Shown here piece by piece: positions 45,216-55,038 of a DNA stretch of 64,000 nucleotides; the stretch's first letter is position 1; the number at the start of each line of letters is the position of its first letter. Origin of the DNA: Sulfitobacter sediminilitoris (GTDB lineage: Bacteria > Pseudomonadota > Alphaproteobacteria > Rhodobacterales > Rhodobacteraceae). The stretch lies in the NCBI RefSeq assembly GCF_010667575.1, contig NZ_JAABNT010000003.1:62001-126000 (forward strand), given 5' to 3'. Under the pieces are notes generated by a model that saw only the letters and a program-made list of their open reading frames with translations, was not told the origin of the DNA and did no database searches. Made by a program: the position numbers and the translations under genes.

Positions 45216-45691
45216 GCGGCGGCGTCCTGACATTGGGGGCAGATGCCTTCGGCCTCAACCACAGTGCGTTCAATGACGAATCCGGCCTCGCGGGCCGCAT
45301 CGCCCAAGCGCCCTTGGGCCGGCGCGGTATCGGCTTCGGCGACGGATTTGCAGCTGCGACAGATCAGAAAGGCGGGCATGTGGCAGGTCCCCAGATGTGC
45401 GCAGGCGATATAGGCATTCAGCGCCTCGATCTTGTGGGCAAAGCCTGCGCCGACCAAAAAGTCCAGCGCGCGATACGCGACGGGAGGTTGCGCGCCAAGC
45501 CCCTCTTTCGCCAGAATACCAAGCAGATCATAGGCCCCAAGCGCGCGGTGCTCTGCCAGCAGTATCTCAAGCGAACGGCGCCGCACGGGCGTCAGTCGTA
45601 ATCCTTGAGATGCACAATGTGCCTCAGCCTTGTGCAACGTGCCAGCCACGCAGGATTTGTGATCATGGGGCGCAAAGCCGATTGTGCTCAT
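45212..45691 (-). CDS. zur: Zinc uptake regulator, Fur family
   Basis: A 159-residue Fur-family repressor. The N-terminal winged helix (GLRLTPVRRRSLEILLAEH; PVAYRALDFLV) is followed by the metal-binding dimerisation domain with two Cys pairs, CRSC and CPQC. First gene of the zur-znuC-znuB operon and divergent from znuA; the shared 80-base gap carries a palindromic Zur box, so it represses both directions when zinc is sufficient. Confidence 0.93.
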   Translation of the reverse strand: MSTIGFAPHDHKSCVAGTLHKAEAHCASQGLRLTPVRRRSLEILLAEHRALGAYDLLGILAKEGLGAQPPVAYRALDFLVGAGFAHKIEALNAYIACAHLGTCHMPAFLICRSCKSVAEADTAPAQGRLGDAAREAGFVIERTVVEAEGICPQCQDAAA

Positions 45692-45720
45692 TTCCGCCGC
45701 TCCTTTTCGCAGGTATTGAT

Positions 45721-45732
45721 ATGTTATAACAT
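45721..45732. promoter_or_regulatory. Zur box
   Basis: The perfect 12-bp palindrome ATGTTATAACAT in the zur/znuA divergent gap, matching the core of known proteobacterial Zur sites (GTTATA..ATAAC type). It lies 30 bases from the zur start and 40 from the znuA start, so one site can control both transcripts. Confidence 0.8.
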
Positions 45733-45771
45733 TATAGCTAGCAAGCGAAGAGTCATTCTTGGAGATTTGTC

Positions 45772-46698
45772 ATGCATCGTTTGTTTACCCTGATTCTACT
45801 CATGTCATCGCCTGCGCTGGCGGACGCGCCCCGCGTGGCCACCGATATCGCGCCGGTCCATTCTCTGGTATCTCAAGTAATGGACGGGGTCGGGACGCCC
45901 GACCTGATCATTCCGCCCGCCGCGTCACCCCATGGCTATGCCATGCGCCCCTCTGAGGCGCGCGCGTTGAGCGGTGCTGATCTGGTGGTCTGGGTTGGTC
46001 CGGCGCTGACACCTTGGATGGAAGAGCCGCTTGAGGCGCTCGCCCCCAACGCGACCCACCTGACCTTGATGGATGCGGATGGGATGACATTCCTGCCCTT
46101 CCGTGGGGGCGAGGCGTTCAGCGTGGATCATTCTCACGATCATGGACACGGCCACGATCACGGTCATGTTGAAGAACATGAAGCGGCAGACCCTCATATT
46201 TGGCTTGATCCGATGAACGGTGCGCAAATGCTGACAGCAATTGCCCATGCTCTGGCAGAGCTGGACCCGGATAACGCCGCACGTTACCGTCAGAATGCTG
46301 AGGCAGGTCGCGCACAGCTTGCCGCGCTGACAGCTGAAATCGATGTGCAATTGGCCCCAGCGAAAGACCGGCCATTCATCGTTTTTCATGATGCTTTTCA
46401 TTACTTTGAGGCACGTTTCGAGATCGAGGCCAAAGCGGCCGTCAGCACAGGTGACGCGGCCAAGCCCGGTGCCGGGCGCGTGGCATCCTTGCGCAAGCAG
46501 GTGGACAAGGTTGGCGTGGTCTGTGCCTTTGCGGAACCTCAAATGGACACCGGCATTCTGGCGACGGTGATCGAAAACCAGAGTACGAAAATCGCGATAC
46601 TCGATCCGATCGGTGTAGATCAGCCGCTGGGACCGGACCTATATCCCGAATTGCTGCGTGCGCTTGCAACAGGGATGGCCAACTGCCTTCGCCCTTGA
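45772..46698 (+). CDS. znuA: Zinc ABC transporter substrate-binding protein
   Basis: A 308-residue periplasmic protein with a signal peptide ending ALA(D). It has the metal-site His in PAASPHGYAMRPSE, the His-rich loop DHSHDHGHGHDHGHVEEH (about residues 118-138) typical of zinc-specific members, PHIWLDP, and FHDAFHYFEARF with the second and third site residues. It captures zinc for ZnuBC. Confidence 0.95.
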   Translation: MHRLFTLILLMSSPALADAPRVATDIAPVHSLVSQVMDGVGTPDLIIPPAASPHGYAMRPSEARALSGADLVVWVGPALTPWMEEPLEALAPNATHLTLMDADGMTFLPFRGGEAFSVDHSHDHGHGHDHGHVEEHEAADPHIWLDPMNGAQMLTAIAHALAELDPDNAARYRQNAEAGRAQLAALTAEIDVQLAPAKDRPFIVFHDAFHYFEARFEIEAKAAVSTGDAAKPGAGRVASLRKQVDKVGVVCAFAEPQMDTGILATVIENQSTKIAILDPIGVDQPLGPDLYPELLRALATGMANCLRP

Positions 46699-46841
46699 GT
46701 TTCATATCTGGAGGCTTTTGGCCGGTCGCCGTTAGTCCAACCGACCCCATGTGTCAGGCCAGCGAAACTACTTAAGTCACGTCTCAGCCGTGAAGCGCGG
46801 CTGAACTTGTTCAAGCTGATCTGACAGAGTTGGATTGGTGG

Positions 46842-46875
46842 ATAGAAAAAGGCCCCGCGGGGGATCAGCGGGGCC
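46842..46875 (-). terminator. Terminator after phoX
   Basis: Perfect 8-bp arms GGCCCCGC (46851-46858) and GCGGGGCC (46868-46875) around a 9-base loop; on the minus strand the hairpin is followed by TTTTTC. It lies 30 bases beyond the phoX stop. The 150 bases between znuA and this hairpin contain no recognised feature. Confidence 0.8.
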
Positions 46876-46905
46876 GAGGGTGCTAAAAAGGTCTTTTGAG
46901 TATGG

Positions 46906-48936
46906 CTAGACGGCGATTTTGCCGCCGCCTCGCTTGGTCACAACTAGCACCGAGGGACGTGGCGGCATGTTGGGATCAAAGTCAGGCCAGCGGGTCGCCG
47001 GGTCTTCGAAGGTTGAATTACGCTCAAACCCTTTGAAACTCTTTGTGCCGTCGGTTCCGGGATGTTGCACCGCAAGGAACAGCGTTTCGGAATCTTCGGT
47101 GAAATAGGGCCCGCAAAGCTCGCCGCCTATCGGGCAGCGGAAGAACAGCTTGGATGTCCCGCGTCCTTCACCTTCGGTCTCTAGCGCATAGAGCCCATCA
47201 GATTTACCAGTCTTGCCCCAGTTCGACCCCTGATCCGTTGAGATCCAAAGCCTGCCGTCAGCGTCTATTGCGCAATTGTCGGGCGAGCCGAACCAGCCGT
47301 CCTCGGATGTGTCAGGGTTCCACTGTGCGCCGACCTCTGTGATCGACGGATCGCCGCATTTCACAAGGATCGACCATGTTCCGGTCGTGGCAGAGTGATT
47401 GCCATCCGCCTCCTTGATTTCGATAATATGGCCAAAGGAGCTTTCCGGGCGGGGGTTGGCCGCGTTCACCTGATCAGGCTTGCGACGCGAGTTATTGGTC
47501 AACATCACGTAAGCGGTCCCGTCACCGCGCGGCTGCGCGTCCTCGGGCCGGTCCATCGGTGTGGCGCCCAGAAGGTCGGCTGCCATCCGGGTGTCGATCA
47601 TCACATCTGCCTGATCGTTAAAACCGTTCTCAGCGGTCAGCGGCCCTTCGCCGTGGATCAATGGCATCCACGTGATCGTCCCGTCCTCGTCAAAGCGCGC
47701 AACATAAAGCGTGCCGTCCGACAACAGTTCGGACCCGTGGGCTTCGTTCCCGGTCACCGTGCCATTGGAGACGTATTTGTACATGTAATCAAAGCGGTTG
47801 TCGTCGCCGGAATAGACCACCAGCCTACCGTCCGAGGCCACCGTGGTTTCCGCGCCTTCATGGCGGAAGCGGCCAAGTGCGGTATGCTTGATCGGCTTGG
47901 CATCAGGATTGCGCGGATCGACCTCAACGATCCAGCCCCAGCGGTTCGGCTCATTGGGTTCCTTATCAATGTTCCAGCGGTCGTGGAACTTGCCCCAGGC
48001 GTACCACTTGCCCGGCACACCGTAGCGCTTTTTCGAAGCTGCGTCACTATGCCCGGATATGTCGGGTTTGTCTTCGACATCCATGATGTCGGTCCAGAAA
48101 TAGCCGTGAAAGTTCTCTTCGGCCATCAGGTAGGTGCCCCAGGGTGTCATCCCGCCGGCGCAGTTGTTGACTGTCCCGATCACCGTCATGCCTTCCGGGT
48201 CAGCATTCGTCATCATCCGGTCGTGGCCGGCTGCCGGACCGCTGATCGTCATTTCGGTATCCAAGGGCGTGATACGGCGGTTGTACTGGCTGTCGCGGAC
48301 CAGCGCCCATGTGCCATCCTCGCCTTTGGCGACTTCCACCACCGTGCCGCCGTGCGCGGCCATTTCTATGTTGACCAGTTCCTCGGTCATTCCGGCAAAT
48401 CCGTCGCGGTCCTGACGCCCCAGACCGGGGAACATCACCTCTTCGTTCGTGTACTCGTGGTTGACGCAGAGCAGGCCGCGCGTGCCTTCGTCATTCAGCG
48501 CGGTAAAGCCGACATAGTCGTTGTTGTAGCCGAACTGTTTGAGTTGTGCTTCTGCGGTCTGGTTCATCACATCGAATTCTGGCGCATCCGCAGTGATTGG
48601 ATCGCCCCAACGGAGCAGGATTTGGGCATCATAGCCGTCAGCGATGTGGTGCGTCTCGTCGTTACCGGCAGTCAATTCTTCGAATTTGTACCGGCTTGCA
48701 CCATGTGCCGCAGCGTCAGCCCTGTTCGGCGCAATCAATGCGGAAGTACCAAAAAGAGCTGTGGTTGCGGACACGCCCAATGCACCACGCAGAATATCGC
48801 GGCGGCCATAGCGGGCGTTGATCACATCGCCGATGGTGCGACTGAGATTGGGGTTTGTGGGTATGTCGTCAAAGGCCTCAAAGGCTTCTGCCTTGTTGCC
48901 GATGTCCGGGTCATTGATGATTTCACTGCGCTTCAT
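46906..48936 (-). CDS. phoX: PhoX-family alkaline phosphatase (Tat-exported)
   Basis: A 676-residue protein started at the ATG complementary to 48934-48936, which follows GGAGGG; 30 more codons are open upstream but are not needed. Residues about 40-75 form a Tat signal with a twin arginine (YGRRDILRGALGVSATTALFG). The mature part is the DUF839/PhoX propeller, with LLCVNHEYTNEEVMFPG, NNCAGGMTPWGTYLMAEE and CAIDADGRLWISTDQG. Known PhoX enzymes need calcium and iron and release phosphate from organic esters outside the cytoplasm, important in phosphorus-poor seawater. Confidence 0.93.
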   Translation of the reverse strand: MKRSEIINDPDIGNKAEAFEAFDDIPTNPNLSRTIGDVINARYGRRDILRGALGVSATTALFGTSALIAPNRADAAAHGASRYKFEELTAGNDETHHIADGYDAQILLRWGDPITADAPEFDVMNQTAEAQLKQFGYNNDYVGFTALNDEGTRGLLCVNHEYTNEEVMFPGLGRQDRDGFAGMTEELVNIEMAAHGGTVVEVAKGEDGTWALVRDSQYNRRITPLDTEMTISGPAAGHDRMMTNADPEGMTVIGTVNNCAGGMTPWGTYLMAEENFHGYFWTDIMDVEDKPDISGHSDAASKKRYGVPGKWYAWGKFHDRWNIDKEPNEPNRWGWIVEVDPRNPDAKPIKHTALGRFRHEGAETTVASDGRLVVYSGDDNRFDYMYKYVSNGTVTGNEAHGSELLSDGTLYVARFDEDGTITWMPLIHGEGPLTAENGFNDQADVMIDTRMAADLLGATPMDRPEDAQPRGDGTAYVMLTNNSRRKPDQVNAANPRPESSFGHIIEIKEADGNHSATTGTWSILVKCGDPSITEVGAQWNPDTSEDGWFGSPDNCAIDADGRLWISTDQGSNWGKTGKSDGLYALETEGEGRGTSKLFFRCPIGGELCGPYFTEDSETLFLAVQHPGTDGTKSFKGFERNSTFEDPATRWPDFDPNMPPRPSVLVVTKRGGGKIAV

Positions 48937-49065
48937 GGCGTTTCCCTCCGCTGATATGGCATGTCCGCGGGTTTGCACTGAGTTTGTTGTGGTTTTGTGA
49001 CGTTCCGCTGTGAGATTGTCGCACAACCTGTCGTAGAAATGGCAAAGGTATTTTGATTGGCTCTG

Positions 49066-50268
49066 CTATCTGCGCACAAATTCGCCGATGAGTGCTGGAA
49101 TGTGTTTGCGGAAGGGAAAGAACCCCTTCGTGGCGTGGGGCCAAGCGGCACTATCGAGGGGACGCCGAAAAAGGCTTAGGGGCACCGCGCCGTCAATGGC
49201 ACGATATGCGGTGAGCATGTCACGCATTGGCCCAACCGGTGCATAAGGTGCAACGATCTGCTCCATGTTATGCTGCGATGCCCAGTCCGCTATTGACTGC
49301 GCAGTACTGAGCAACTGCATTTCCGCATCAGCAGGAACGGCGCCCTGCGCGGCGCTTGCCCTGAACTGGCCGACATGCGGGGCCATTTGCCACGTCGTGT
49401 GCCCGGCTGTTGCATCCGCATAGGCAAAAGCGACGGGATCTTTTGCGCGCAGCAGCAATCGGTCAACGTCTATGTCATCACCATGCAACAAGATCCCGTA
49501 CCGCTTTGACAGGGGCAGTGGGTCGCAGGGGGGAAGCATGCCCGCCGCAACAGGTTTGGGCGCCTCGCAGGGAATGGCTTTGTCTGAGATGTTCGTGACG
49601 TTAGGGAAGCGCCCGTCGGTGAATTTTGCAATATTCTCCGCCGTGGCGAGGTAGGTCTTGCCCTGCGTCTGGATGCCTGCAACCCAACGCCAACTTAACG
49701 TATTGACGGCTGCATCCCCGTCCAGAAGGTGCCTGAGGAAGAAATCCGCCCCAAGCTGCCAAGGCAGGTCCAGCGTAAATATCCAGATCGACGCAAACCA
49801 CATGCGCGCGTGGTTGTGCAAGTATCCGGTCTGCTGAAGCTCCTGTGCCCAGGCGTCGAAGGGGGCAATCCCTGTCTGGCCTGTGCAGGCCTCTTCCCAA
49901 CGTGTGCGGAGACCTGATTGTGTCTGAATATCGTCCCGCAAGCGTATGAGATCATTCATGTATTGTGTCCAGACAGCGGGGCGCAACTCGAGCCAGCCTT
50001 TCCAGTAGCTGCGCCAGAAAACTTCGGCGATGAACTTTTCGGCATCGGCTTCCTTGTGTTGCGACAGAACCGCACGGGTTACAGTGATTTCATCCAGCAT
50101 CCTGACCTTCACGTATGGCGAGAGGGTCGAGACGTTGTCGTGTTGGCCTGGGCCATAGTCGAAATTGCGCGTGCGGGCGTATTGTCCTGCCGCGCTTGGG
50201 GCAAATTGTTCGAGGCGTGCGCGCGCTTCTGCGTGGGTCGGGGGGAAGTGGGTCAGAGCATTTGTCAT
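49066..50268 (-). CDS. Photolyase/cryptochrome-like flavoprotein, domains in reverse order
   Basis: A 400-residue protein. Residues about 30-220 match the helical FAD-binding domain of photolyases: [48 protein letters not shown] and [18 protein letters not shown]. In ordinary photolyases this domain comes last, after an alpha/beta antenna domain. Here it is first, and residues about 255-395 look like an alpha/beta domain with photolyase-like pieces ([20 protein letters not shown] and a tail like 'L..P......F..F'). The protein probably binds FAD; repair or light sensing is unproven. It is divergent from clpP. Confidence 0.8.
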   Translation of the reverse strand: MTNALTHFPPTHAEARARLEQFAPSAAGQYARTRNFDYGPGQHDNVSTLSPYVKVRMLDEITVTRAVLSQHKEADAEKFIAEVFWRSYWKGWLELRPAVWTQYMNDLIRLRDDIQTQSGLRTRWEEACTGQTGIAPFDAWAQELQQTGYLHNHARMWFASIWIFTLDLPWQLGADFFLRHLLDGDAAVNTLSWRWVAGIQTQGKTYLATAENIAKFTDGRFPNVTNISDKAIPCEAPKPVAAGMLPPCDPLPLSKRYGILLHGDDIDVDRLLLRAKDPVAFAYADATAGHTTWQMAPHVGQFRASAAQGAVPADAEMQLLSTAQSIADWASQHNMEQIVAPYAPVGPMRDMLTAYRAIDGAVPLSLFRRPLDSAAWPHATKGFFPFRKHIPALIGEFVRR

Positions 50269-50396
50269 GGTCCGCAGATAGGTCGAGGTGCGACGGCGGC
50301 AACGTCCCCCCCTTGAAGGTCCCAGAGCCCGAGACTAATCTTGCGCTAACGGTTTTGCGGGTATGGTCCCGCGAACGAAATGACAGGCAGGCGCAC

Positions 50397-51053
50397 ATGA
50401 CCGATCCCTACGAAACCTACATGAACACTCTCGTCCCCATGGTGGTCGAACAAACCAGCCGGGGCGAGCGTGCCTACGACATTTTCTCGCGTCTGCTAAA
50501 AGAGCGGATTATCTTCCTTTCCGGCCCTGTGCACGACGGCATGTCATCGCTGATCGTGGCCCAGTTGCTGCACCTAGAGGCCGAGAACCCCTCGAAGGAA
50601 ATATCTATGTATATCAACAGCCCCGGCGGTGTGGTGACCTCGGGTCTGTCGATTTATGACACCATGCAGTACATCCGCCCGAAGGTCAGCACGCTGGTCA
50701 TCGGTCAGGCGGCATCAATGGGATCGCTCCTGCTGACCGCCGGTGAGCCGGGCATGCGGTTCTCACTGCCCAACTCCCGCGTGATGGTGCACCAGCCGTC
50801 GGGTGGATATCAGGGTCAGGCGACTGACATCATGATCCACGCGCAAGAGACGCAAAAACTGAAAACACGACTGAACGAGATCTATGTCAAGCACACCGGT
50901 CAAACGCTGAAAAAGGTTGAAGAGGCGCTTGAACGCGACAACTTCATGTCGCCCGAGGATGCCAAGGACTGGGGCCTGATCGACGAGATCGTGGAAAGCC
51001 GTGGCAAGTCGGACGATCCCGACACACCTAAGAAGGGCAAAGGCGACAAGTAA
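50397..51053 (+). CDS. clpP: ATP-dependent Clp protease proteolytic subunit
   Basis: A 218-residue serine protease started at ATG 50397; the frame is open upstream, but that part overlaps the divergent photolyase start. The catalytic Ser is in [11 protein letters not shown], the His in MVHQPSGG and the Asp in the following helix region ([18 protein letters not shown]). The C-terminus has a charged tail. It forms the tetradecameric chamber served by ClpX, whose gene follows after 125 bases containing an 8-bp stem-loop (51063-51094) without T-run. Confidence 0.96.
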   Translation: MTDPYETYMNTLVPMVVEQTSRGERAYDIFSRLLKERIIFLSGPVHDGMSSLIVAQLLHLEAENPSKEISMYINSPGGVVTSGLSIYDTMQYIRPKVSTLVIGQAASMGSLLLTAGEPGMRFSLPNSRVMVHQPSGGYQGQATDIMIHAQETQKLKTRLNEIYVKHTGQTLKKVEEALERDNFMSPEDAKDWGLIDEIVESRGKSDDPDTPKKGKGDK

Positions 51054-51178
51054 CCAAGACCATGGGCGCTGCGATTTTGCGATTGTAGCGCCCAAGCCTC
51101 TGGCCTAGGGTTAGGGCAGGGACCGCATCGGTTGCAATTTATCGGTGCAAAATTCACGACAGACCTGAAAGGGCTGAC

Positions 51179-52444
51179 ATGGCGACTAATTCCGGCGGTG
51201 ATAGCAAAAACACGCTCTATTGCAGTTTCTGCGGCAAGAGCCAGCATGAGGTGCGCAAGCTGATTGCGGGGCCTACCGTGTTCATCTGCGATGAATGCGT
51301 TGAACTTTGCATGGATATCATCCGCGAAGAGACCAAGGCATCCGGCCTCAAAGCGACGGACGGCGTACCGACGCCCAAGGACATCTGCGAAGTGCTGGAT
51401 GATTACGTGATCGGTCAGGCAATGGCCAAGCGGGTCCTGTCGGTTGCGGTGCACAATCATTACAAGCGTCTCAATCACGCCCAAAAGGGCGGCGATATTG
51501 AGTTGGCGAAATCCAATATCCTGCTGATCGGCCCCACCGGCTGCGGCAAGACCTTGCTGGCACAGACGCTGGCGCGGATTCTTGATGTGCCGTTCACAAT
51601 GGCAGACGCGACAACGCTGACCGAGGCAGGTTATGTCGGTGAGGATGTCGAGAACATCATCCTCAAGCTGCTGCAGGCCTCCGAGTACAACGTGGAACGC
51701 GCACAGCGCGGCATCGTCTATATCGACGAGGTCGACAAAATCACACGCAAGTCCGAGAACCCTTCGATCACACGCGACGTATCGGGTGAGGGTGTACAGC
51801 AGGCGCTGCTGAAACTGATGGAAGGTACCGTGGCATCGGTGCCGCCACAGGGGGGGCGCAAGCACCCACAGCAGGAATTCCTGCAGGTGGATACCACGAA
51901 CATTCTGTTTATCTGCGGCGGCGCATTCGCGGGCCTCGACAAGATTATCGCGGCACGCGGCAAGGGCTCAGCCATGGGCTTTGGTGCCGATGTGCGTGAC
52001 AACGATGAACGCGGCGTGGGCGAGATTTTCACCGACCTTGAGCCTGAGGATCTGCTGAAATTCGGCTTGATCCCTGAATTCGTTGGCCGTTTGCCTGTTT
52101 TGGCGACGCTGGAAGATCTGGACGAGGACGCGCTTGTCACGATCCTGACCCAGCCGAAGAATGCATTGGTCAAGCAATACCAGCGCCTTTTCGAGCTGGA
52201 GGACACGCAGCTGAGCTTCACCGATGATGCGCTTGTGGCCATTGCCAAGCGCGCGATTGAGCGCAAAACAGGGGCGCGTGGTCTGCGGTCCATCCTTGAG
52301 GACATCCTGCTTGATACGATGTTCGAATTGCCCGGGCTTGAGTCGGTAAATGAAGTGGTGGTGAATGAAGAGGCCGTGACCTCCGACGCAGCACCGTTGA
52401 TGATCCACGGCGAGGCCGAGAAAGAGCCAGCAACGGCTGGCTGA
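51179..52444 (+). CDS. clpX: ATP-dependent Clp protease ATP-binding subunit ClpX
   Basis: A 421-residue AAA+ unfoldase. The N-terminal zinc-binding domain has [15 protein letters not shown] and CDECVELC; the AAA+ core has Walker A GPTGCGKT, Walker [11 protein letters not shown], and sensor 2 in the C-terminal [13 protein letters not shown]. It unfolds tagged substrates and feeds them to ClpP. Length and order with clpP are standard. A T-rich terminator follows. Confidence 0.97.
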   Translation: MATNSGGDSKNTLYCSFCGKSQHEVRKLIAGPTVFICDECVELCMDIIREETKASGLKATDGVPTPKDICEVLDDYVIGQAMAKRVLSVAVHNHYKRLNHAQKGGDIELAKSNILLIGPTGCGKTLLAQTLARILDVPFTMADATTLTEAGYVGEDVENIILKLLQASEYNVERAQRGIVYIDEVDKITRKSENPSITRDVSGEGVQQALLKLMEGTVASVPPQGGRKHPQQEFLQVDTTNILFICGGAFAGLDKIIAARGKGSAMGFGADVRDNDERGVGEIFTDLEPEDLLKFGLIPEFVGRLPVLATLEDLDEDALVTILTQPKNALVKQYQRLFELEDTQLSFTDDALVAIAKRAIERKTGARGLRSILEDILLDTMFELPGLESVNEVVVNEEAVTSDAAPLMIHGEAEKEPATAG

Positions 52445-52480
52445 GGAGCACTTTCCGTCCACCTCACATGAACGATCTGA

Positions 52481-52516
52481 ATGGGTGCATCTCTGGGCGC
52501 GCCCATTTTTCTTTTT
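52481..52516 (+). terminator. Terminator after clpX
   Basis: Arms ATGGGTGC (52481-52488) and GCGCCCAT (52499-52506), one G-T wobble, followed directly by TTTTTCTTTTT. A clear intrinsic terminator 37 bases after the clpX stop. The remaining 210 bases before the RidA gene show no gene. Confidence 0.85.
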
Positions 52517-52728
52517 GTAAGGTCGCGTGCTTCGGGACTCTCCAAAACCAGCAGGTTACCGGAGCCGCCCTTGCCTGATCCCTGCCTGCCTTAAAGCCCC
52601 AACGCCCTCAAGAAAAATAGCCGTATCCCGCAAGCGGGACCCTCGGCGATTTGTCTTGACGCCGCCGTGCCTTAAAGGCTGTCTGTGCTCAAGCAAGGGC
52701 GGCTCTGAAACCAGCGGGAGGATATGGA

Positions 52729-53091
52729 ATGGCGATCAAGCGCATTCAGTCGGGCGGGGAATTTGAAGGGAAAGTCGGCTATTGCCGTGCTGTAGTAGCC
52801 GGTGGATTTGTCCATGTGGCCGGTACGACGGGGCAGGGCGCCGATGTGGTTGAGCAATGCCAGAATGCGCTGGAGATCATTGGCAAGGCCTTGGAAGATG
52901 CAGGAGCGTCCTTTGAGGATGTCGTGCGGGTCACCTACATGCTGCCCGACCGGACCGAGTTCGAGCCATGCTGGCCGGTGCTGGCAGAAGTATTCGGTGC
53001 GCATCCACCTGCGGCAACGATGATTGAATGTGGGCTGATCGACCCAAAGTATCGGATCGAAATCGAGGTCACGGCTCTTCTGGCGGTCTAG
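52729..53091 (+). CDS. RidA-family protein
   Basis: A 120-residue member of the RidA/YjgF family, preceded by GGGAGG. It contains the conserved VHVAGTTGQG, the helix NALEIIGKALEDAGASFEDVV and VTYMLPDR, and ends with the strand YRIEIEVTALLAV. RidA proper hydrolyses reactive enamine/imine intermediates, but this sequence belongs to a broader subgroup whose catalytic Arg I cannot place with confidence. Its stop codon shares the four bases CTAG (53088-53091) with the convergent next gene. Confidence 0.88.
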   Translation: MAIKRIQSGGEFEGKVGYCRAVVAGGFVHVAGTTGQGADVVEQCQNALEIIGKALEDAGASFEDVVRVTYMLPDRTEFEPCWPVLAEVFGAHPPAATMIECGLIDPKYRIEIEVTALLAV

Positions 53092-54854
53092 GCGACTTCT
53101 TCAAAGCGGCTACCCAGACGCTCTTGCACGGTGGTCGGATCAAGCGCGCACCAGCTTTTTCCGCCCTTGCCGATGAACCCCGCTTGGATCAGCGATTCTT
53201 GCAGCGCGGGCATGTCCAGCTCTCCCATCCAGGTGCGCGGTTTTGCCGGGCCGCGCGGCTTCCATGACCGTTTCAGATGCGTGAGTGTCGTGGGTGCGTT
53301 GCCGCTGAAGGCTTCAAGATGGACCTCAATATTGCGTGTCGCACCCGATGGACGGCGGACAATCATGGCAACATCCGCTTTTCTGTCCGCCACCATCGCC
53401 AGCATATGCAGCGCAGAGCCTTCGGCGGCGATGACCTTTTTGGCGGCCTTGTAGGTGGCGATCTGATGCCGGATATCGTGCTTTTCGGGATGATAAATGG
53501 TGTAGCCTTCGTCGGTTAGCTTTGCTTCCAATTCGGCCTCGCCGATCAGGTTGCCACGACCGGCCGGTAGCAAGCTGCGGCTGATGTAGAGCTTTTCGGG
53601 GCCATCGGCCTTGATGTCTTGGCCGAACCGCTTGGCGAAAGCGGCGCGAAATTCCTTTGTCCCGGTGATCATCGGTCCAAGGCCAAAACCCTGACCGGGT
53701 ACAATCAGCCGCTCCACCCGCTCTGGTGCGCCAGCGCAGGCCAGCGGTGCATCGGTGCCCATGCAGCCCACAAGCATCCGTTGGAAATCATTGACTTCAT
53801 CACCGTTTCGAGGGCGCTTCGGGACAAAGAGTATCCCGTCGATTTCTTCATTCAGATGCTCCAGGGCCCAAAGTCGTGCGGTGCTTTCCACCAGAAAATG
53901 ACCAAAATGCATCCAGAGCACACCACCCCAAAGCCACGTTCCCTTGCGGACAGGCAAATCATCCTTGGGCAGATCGGGTTTGATGGTCAGGGCACGCCCG
54001 TTGCGCCACAGTGCCCCACTGGCGTGATATGCCCCGTCAGAGGTAAGGATACCTGCCTTTTGCACGAAGTTCTGCTCGGTCGGGGGGACGACATAGGCGT
54101 TTTCAAGCGTCTCAATCTGGGTGGTCCAGCCACCATCCGGTACCGGCGGCCGCAATCCTTCGTCGAATGTGCAAGTCCAGACGTGGCGTGTGCAGTGCCC
54201 GGGGACCTTGGCAAATCCGGCGCGTTCAAGAATGGATTTGCATTCCATCATGCCGTCCTTGCCATAGGCTTCGGGGTGGAATTCAATCACGATCGCGCGC
54301 ACGCCTTCGAGGGACGCGTGACGCAGGAAATCAAGCTCTCCGCCTTCGATGTCCATCAGCAGAACATCTGGGCCAAAGTCCTTGTGAATCTTGGCATAAT
54401 CCGCTGTCGGCACGTCGACGCGCGTGGTAGCGCGTGTGTCGGAATCGATCAGTGAGGACCCGAGATAAGAGTTGCGGATGTGAAATGCCATGGTTTTGGG
54501 CGCATCCGGCGCGCTGATCAGCACCTCGTTGCGCACCTCGACCTTGGTGCTGAGGCGGTTCAATTTGTAAAGCGCGTTGATGTGTTCGATCAGGCCGGGG
54601 TTCGCTTCAAACGACAAGACCTTGGCGGGTTTGGCATTCTTGGCCACGACGGCGCCGACAATGCCGATGCCCGCGCCCAATTCGAGGACCTTGTCACCAG
54701 CCTGGACCACCTCCAGTGCGCCTGCAATTTCCTGCCCTTCGTAGCGTGCTGCATTGATCCGCTCGATGCGTGTGGGGGTCAGCATGGGGCTGTCGGGCAC
54801 CTTGACGCCAAGGCATTCGGCTGCGTGGGTTGGTTTCTTGCTCGTGCTTGCCAT
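53088..54854 (-). CDS. FkbM methyltransferase - GT61 glycosyltransferase fusion
   Basis: A 588-residue protein started at the ATG complementary to 54852-54854; 36 upstream codons are open but not protein-like. Residues about 40-215 are an FkbM-type SAM methyltransferase (VLELGAGIGIVG at 57-68; LLMDIEGGELDFL at 165-177). Residues about 270-510 are a GT61/DUF563 glycosyltransferase (WMHFGHFLVESTARLWAL at 314-331; AAEGSALHMLAM at 476-487). One chain could thus both transfer a sugar and methylate a glycan, probably for capsule, exopolysaccharide or lipopolysaccharide, although no other surface-glycan genes are nearby. Confidence 0.85.
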   Translation of the reverse strand: MASTSKKPTHAAECLGVKVPDSPMLTPTRIERINAARYEGQEIAGALEVVQAGDKVLELGAGIGIVGAVVAKNAKPAKVLSFEANPGLIEHINALYKLNRLSTKVEVRNEVLISAPDAPKTMAFHIRNSYLGSSLIDSDTRATTRVDVPTADYAKIHKDFGPDVLLMDIEGGELDFLRHASLEGVRAIVIEFHPEAYGKDGMMECKSILERAGFAKVPGHCTRHVWTCTFDEGLRPPVPDGGWTTQIETLENAYVVPPTEQNFVQKAGILTSDGAYHASGALWRNGRALTIKPDLPKDDLPVRKGTWLWGGVLWMHFGHFLVESTARLWALEHLNEEIDGILFVPKRPRNGDEVNDFQRMLVGCMGTDAPLACAGAPERVERLIVPGQGFGLGPMITGTKEFRAAFAKRFGQDIKADGPEKLYISRSLLPAGRGNLIGEAELEAKLTDEGYTIYHPEKHDIRHQIATYKAAKKVIAAEGSALHMLAMVADRKADVAMIVRRPSGATRNIEVHLEAFSGNAPTTLTHLKRSWKPRGPAKPRTWMGELDMPALQESLIQAGFIGKGGKSWCALDPTTVQERLGSRFEEVA

Positions 54855-55038
54855 CACAGATTGTCTCCGTTTTTGAAACAGTACTGGGGCGGGGTTTCCA
54901 AGGCCACAGTTTTGCATCAACCGGGCTGTGGTCGGCCTATGGTCGAGTCTTTGCCGCAACACCCCTAAGGATCGGTTGTGTGCTGGACGAGGGCCAAGCC
55001 TTGGTGCATAACCGGGTCAACCGAGAGCGGAGAGCATC

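Noticed and set aside
47395-48954. 519-codon open frame antisense to phoX
   Set aside because: It is the opposite-strand shadow of the GC-rich, well-supported phoX gene and has no start signal or known domain.
51063-51094. 8-bp stem-loop after clpP as a terminator
   Set aside because: It has a 16-base loop and no T-run; at most a weak attenuator or processing site before clpX.
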